This document shows positions 51,106-54,869 of a DNA stretch of 54,869 nucleotides, piece by piece. Where the stretch lies: positions 1 through 54,869 of the forward strand of contig CACAGG010000003.1 of assembly GCA_902531985.1 (NCBI GenBank), read 5' to 3'. This DNA is from an uncultured marine group III euryarchaeote (GTDB lineage Archaea; Thermoplasmatota; Poseidoniia; MGIII; CG-Epi1). The stretch's first letter is position 1, and each line of letters opens with the position of its first letter. A program made the translations under genes and the position numbers. The notes under the pieces were generated by a model. The model saw nothing but the letters and a program-made list of their open reading frames with translations, made no database searches and was not told the origin of the DNA.

Positions 51106-53136
51106 ATGGAACAAAATGCAAGAAATTTTGGTGTAATCCTCGCTACTTTAGCTTTGATTGCATCAGTTTTAGTAATGCCTAATGTAAGTGCAGACCATGG
51201 TGGAGATCTTCACGTCTCTGTTAGTGGAGATGATGGAGTAACTTCCTATGCATCTTCATATGGACATGCCTCATTTACGGCAGAAATAACTAGCGATGCC
51301 ACAAATACAAATGTAGTATTGTCAGCAAGTTTTGCTGAAGGCTCTGGTTGGGTTGCAGATCAAGCAAACTTTACAGATTGCTCAGATGATGCAGTAGGAA
51401 CAAGCACATACGATGCAGGTGACATGATTGGTGGAGATACAATGACAGTTTGTATTACAGTCAGTGTAGCTGAATCTAATTCTGAACCTGGCGATGATGC
51501 AGAAATGACTATTTCAATTTCATCAGACGAAGATACAGATGGCTTTTCAACTAACGCAAGAATTGCAGTTTCCGATTGGAGAGCATATTCGAATGATCCA
51601 GTTCAAAATTATAGCGAAAATGCAACTAACACATACACTATAACGGTTGAAAATATAAAAGTAGACATGGATGGAGATGGAGTCGCTCTTGAAGATGACG
51701 TATTCATCAGTTTATCTAATGCAGGCGAAGGTTGGAATATAGACAGTGAGAATAGTGCTTGGGATAAGATGGAGTTGAAGGCAACTGTAAGTTACATTAC
51801 TGCAGGAGGCACTTTTGACTTAGAATTAGACATACAGTTAGTAGGAGGTATTGTTCCAGCTTCTTCTTACATTAACAGTAATTCTAATATTGTATTCAGT
51901 GCAAATGATGATGGTGGAGTTTACCAATTAGTTACTCTGGAAGCTAATGTTGCAGATAATTTTGCATTAAGTTCAACAGGCTCAGGTAATGAATATGTTG
52001 ATAACGGGTGTGATGCAGATGATACGGCATCTCTCGGATGGACACCTTCTATCAAGAATTTCGGTAATACATTAGACAGTTTCAGTGTTACTTTTGATAC
52101 CTCAGATGCAGGTGCAGCAGGTTGGCAAGTAGACAATGCAGATAATTTCAACACAGGTAGTTTATTACCTAAATTCGAAGGTGGAAGTTATGGTTTTAAT
52201 GTAGGATTACAAGTTCCAGGAGGATTGGCTGCAGGAACTTCACATGGTTTCTCAATGACAATTACTTCAGATAGTGATTCATCACAAACTCAAACACAAA
52301 CTTTCTCAGCTACAGTTAACCAATGTTATGGAATGACTTTAGCAGTTGATAAGAACAGTGATAACGCAGATCCTGGGGCTTCAGTAGACTTTACTATAAC
52401 AGTAACTAACGACGGTAATGGCGAAGATACAATGGATTACCAAACAATGGGTGCTGCAGAATGGTCTCCTTCTTTATCTGAATCGTCATCAACAATAGCT
52501 AGCGGAGAATCAGCACAGATTGTTTTCACATTAACAGTTCCAAGTGATGCCAGTGCTAATGCACAAAGTGGAATGGCAATGGTACATGTTTATTCAGAAG
52601 CATGTGGTGATGATAAGATGGGGTGTGATTTCGAAGAACACGTGAGTGTCTCAGTTAAAGCTAATCAAGTTTATGACATAACTGCAGGTTACTATACTAA
52701 TGAAACAGGCGAAGTCAAGAATAGCGCATCAGTTCAAGAAGGTATGGCGGTTCAAATGAAATTTACTTTAACAAACAATGGTAATGGTAATGATGAAGTT
52801 GCTCTTTCTCTAGTCGATGCACCAAGTTGGGTTGCTCTAGGATCAGATAGTGATGTATCATTGATTGGCCCAGGTCAAACAGCAACATTAACAGTTGATG
52901 TTTTGGCTCCAGCTTCTGATGCACTTGGCGATCATACTTTCCAAATTTTAGCTACTTCAGCAGATGGTACAGCTACCTCAACGACAGATATTTTCACAAT
53001 CACAGTTGTTGAAAAATCAACTGGTAGCTCAGGTCCATCTACAGAAGATGTAGAGGAAGATGATAGTCCAGGCTTTGGAATATTATCTGCAATAGCTGCT
53101 TTGAGTGCAGTACTCTTGTTAAGACGTAGGTCTTAA
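51106..53136 (+). CDS. Secreted beta-domain protein with PGF-CTERM anchor signal
   Basis: 676 residues. A signal peptide (about 8-30, ending NVSA) is followed by repeated immunoglobulin-like NEW3/CARDB-type domains with motifs such as DPGASVDFTITVTNDGNGED and FTLTNNGNGNDEVALSL. Near the end comes an acidic stretch, then SPGFGILSAIAALSAVLLL with RRRS: a PGF-CTERM signal, which archaeosortase A removes when anchoring proteins to archaeal membrane lipid. So it is an envelope protein displayed outside. AAGGTGA precedes ATG by five bases. The following gene has the same architecture and is separated by 11 bases. Confidence 0.88.
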   Translation: MEQNARNFGVILATLALIASVLVMPNVSADHGGDLHVSVSGDDGVTSYASSYGHASFTAEITSDATNTNVVLSASFAEGSGWVADQANFTDCSDDAVGTSTYDAGDMIGGDTMTVCITVSVAESNSEPGDDAEMTISISSDEDTDGFSTNARIAVSDWRAYSNDPVQNYSENATNTYTITVENIKVDMDGDGVALEDDVFISLSNAGEGWNIDSENSAWDKMELKATVSYITAGGTFDLELDIQLVGGIVPASSYINSNSNIVFSANDDGGVYQLVTLEANVADNFALSSTGSGNEYVDNGCDADDTASLGWTPSIKNFGNTLDSFSVTFDTSDAGAAGWQVDNADNFNTGSLLPKFEGGSYGFNVGLQVPGGLAAGTSHGFSMTITSDSDSSQTQTQTFSATVNQCYGMTLAVDKNSDNADPGASVDFTITVTNDGNGEDTMDYQTMGAAEWSPSLSESSSTIASGESAQIVFTLTVPSDASANAQSGMAMVHVYSEACGDDKMGCDFEEHVSVSVKANQVYDITAGYYTNETGEVKNSASVQEGMAVQMKFTLTNNGNGNDEVALSLVDAPSWVALGSDSDVSLIGPGQTATLTVDVLAPASDALGDHTFQILATSADGTATSTTDIFTITVVEKSTGSSGPSTEDVEEDDSPGFGILSAIAALSAVLLLRRRS

Positions 53137-53147
53137 GGAGATATTAG

Positions 53148-54869
53148 ATGAAAATTAATAGAAGGCAAACCTTGCCGTTTGTCGCTGCATTGATTATGCT
53201 AGTGTCAGCGTTCACTTTTGCACCAGTAAGCGGTGAATCAGGGTTTACAGTAAGCGCTTCCGGGTTTTACAACCATTATTCGTTTGCTTCACATAATGGA
53301 ACGGCAACTTATACCTTGAATATGGAAAATACAGGAGATTCAGATATTAATGATGTAGTTATAACTCCCGAATTTCCAGATACAAGCTGGTTTCCTGATA
53401 ATGTAACTTTTTCAGATGGTTCATCTGAAGAGCTAGGGTTCTTTGCAATAGAGACATTTGCAGCAGGCACAACACAGCAGCTTACAGCTTCCGTTACAGT
53501 TGGTTATGGTGTGAAAGTGGATTATCCTGAAGTTTCTGTAGTATTTAATGCAGATTCAGGTAGTTCTACTATAGGCTCAACTGATGTAGTTTTAGTGATA
53601 ACTAATTGGATAGCTTATGAATCTAATTACCCAGATACACCAGATGCAGAAGTTTATTCAGTAGGGCAAAATCATACTTATCAATTGACAGTAGACAATA
53701 TTGCAGTTGTTAAAAATTCAGATAATACAACTTCACCTATGGCAATAAGAGATGCTATCCAAGTTCAGTATTCAGGAATTTCAGGTTGGTCTGTAACTAG
53801 CGATGATGAAACTTGGCATCCATTTTATGGAGGCCAGTTAGCAGGAATGGACGCTGGTGCCAGTAAAACATGGGATGTTAAAGTTGAATTGACAGGTACT
53901 GTTAAAGCAGGCCCAGACGTAATTAATTTCCAAGCATCAAGTACAGATCCTGATGATCCAATGGGCGGAATGCCCTACTATCAACCATATGGTTTGTCAG
54001 TTATACCAGTTTCAGCAGCTGAAGCATATGGAGTTGATGTTTCAGGTTCAGGTATGAGGAATGCCGATGTTAGCGAAGGTTCATCCTTACAAGACTGGCA
54101 AGTTGGAATTCACAACATAGGGAATACAGAAGACACTTTTACTCTAACATGGGATGTGACAAATGTACCTATGGGTTGGACAATTAGCGCCTTACCCGAT
54201 ACTTCTGGAGAGATAGGTTGGCAAGGGTCTTACAACTTTGATGTGGCACTTACAGTTCCATCAGATGCCTTAGCAGGATCCTCAGCTTCTTTTACAATGA
54301 CTGCAGATTCATTTAATTCAGATGAAAGTGCTACGCAAACATTTGAAGTGATGGTAGATCAACATTATGGTCTGTCATTATCAGCAGATTCTACATCAAT
54401 GGAGGCTAATCCAGGTTCTACTGTAGATTTCAATTTTGCACTTTCAAATACAGGTAATGGCGAGGATACATTTGGAATAAGCATAGAGGGTCCGGCTTAT
54501 TGGTCCCCTGTTACTAGCGTTTCTAATTTAACAGTAGGCGCAGTAAGTGATGGTCAATTTTTGGCATCAGTTACAATTCCAGAAGATAGAGATGCAGGGG
54601 CCGAAAGTGGAGATATAGTAGTAACAGTATCATCATCAGATGGAGAAACAACAGCTAATATGACAATATCAGCTATGGCTTCCCAAGTATTTGATATATC
54701 TATGGAGCACACCTCCGGTTCAGATGGTAAAGTATCTATTATACAAGACACTTCAAAACAAGTCATTATGAATGTAACTAACAATGGTAATGGCGTAGAT
54801 ACCTTATCATTAAAATTGGTTGATGCACCTAGTTGGGCATCTTTGGGCGCTACCTCTTTAGATATTGGT
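53148..54869 (+). CDS. Secreted beta-domain protein, paralogue of the previous gene (3' end off window)
   Basis: The 574 visible codons stay open to the window edge. The signal peptide is KINRRQTLPFVAALIMLVSA followed by FTFAPVSG. The rest is the same type of immunoglobulin-like domains, for example MVDQHYGLSLSADS with NPGSTVDFNFALSNTGNGED, aligning with the matching NQCYGMTLAVDK part of the upstream gene. GGAG (53137-53140) lies seven bases before the ATG. Likely co-transcribed with and duplicated from its neighbour. A PGF-CTERM end is expected but lies beyond the window. Confidence 0.88.
   Translation, partial: MKINRRQTLPFVAALIMLVSAFTFAPVSGESGFTVSASGFYNHYSFASHNGTATYTLNMENTGDSDINDVVITPEFPDTSWFPDNVTFSDGSSEELGFFAIETFAAGTTQQLTASVTVGYGVKVDYPEVSVVFNADSGSSTIGSTDVVLVITNWIAYESNYPDTPDAEVYSVGQNHTYQLTVDNIAVVKNSDNTTSPMAIRDAIQVQYSGISGWSVTSDDETWHPFYGGQLAGMDAGASKTWDVKVELTGTVKAGPDVINFQASSTDPDDPMGGMPYYQPYGLSVIPVSAAEAYGVDVSGSGMRNADVSEGSSLQDWQVGIHNIGNTEDTFTLTWDVTNVPMGWTISALPDTSGEIGWQGSYNFDVALTVPSDALAGSSASFTMTADSFNSDESATQTFEVMVDQHYGLSLSADSTSMEANPGSTVDFNFALSNTGNGEDTFGISIEGPAYWSPVTSVSNLTVGAVSDGQFLASVTIPEDRDAGAESGDIVVTVSSSDGETTANMTISAMASQVFDISMEHTSGSDGKVSIIQDTSKQVIMNVTNNGNGVDTLSLKLVDAPSWASLGATSLDIG

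Overview
The window comes from a low-GC planktonic archaeon, most likely Marine Group II/III Euryarchaeota (Thermoplasmatota). The archaeal assignment rests on archaeal-type DnaG primase, the RpoK-enolase-S2 cluster, archaeal LeuRS, a tRNA with an intron at the canonical 37/38 site, a stand-alone 5S rRNA gene, and TATA boxes about 25 nt ahead of leaderless start codons (ATG, GTG and TTG alike). Several genes look bacterial in origin: GroES/GroEL, PlsC, a small DUF6370-like protein, an IleRS with a GIHH signature, and CcmA/CcmB. The lineage call is inference from gene content; no search was run.

Layout. 1-10.8 kb: end of guaA, ileS, a degenerate KAP-like NTPase gene, a small membrane operon (M50 protease, DCC/DUF393 protein, polytopic protein), an EamA transporter, small proteins, and tRNAs Met (with intron), Leu, Glu and Ser. 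10.8-18 kb: a minus-strand block with a TPR membrane protein, a double winged-helix regulator, CoaBC, the Fe-S pair Nfu and HCF101-like Mrp, isolated 5S rRNA and an endonuclease IV-like TIM barrel. 18-27 kb: leuS, a PKD-domain surface protein, a LysE exporter and a large repeat-rich lipoprotein. 27-33 kb: pdxS, an unknown gene, dnaG, and an operon of a small unknown gene, pyrF and ccmA/ccmB-like genes, then a membrane protein with a SAP domain. 33-37 kb: msrB, a DUF6370-like gene, and five adjacent paralogues that share one C-terminal cassette (short linker plus SHOCT domain) behind different N-terminal domains. 37-42 kb: threonine-to-glycine genes (kbl, SDR-type tdh), tpiA and groES-groEL behind a structured leader. 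42-51 kb: bcp, the carboxyltransferase and mutase of the propionyl-CoA route, hisS, a WGR-DNA ligase fusion, tRNA-His, plsC, then rpsB/eno/rpoK. 51-54.9 kb: two tandem secreted proteins; the first ends in a PGF-CTERM signal and the second runs off the window.

How the genes fit together. Translation (three synthetases, five tRNAs, 5S, S2), transcription (RpoK) and replication (DnaG) genes are mixed with central metabolism (TIM, enolase, propionyl-CoA to succinyl-CoA, threonine to glycine, PLP, CoA, UMP and GMP synthesis). Packing is very tight: ATGA, GTGA and TAATG overlaps, convergent genes sharing a TTAG stop tetranucleotide, and tRNA CCA ends abutting stop codons with no gap.

The least explained element is the SHOCT-cassette operon at 33773-36967. 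It has near-identical 3' ends, two alternating linker subtypes, and a short vestige of another copy at its promoter-proximal end. Other notable items are an enolase lacking the segment that carries a magnesium ligand, the degenerate KAP ATPase, and structured leaders ahead of groES and the surface-protein genes.
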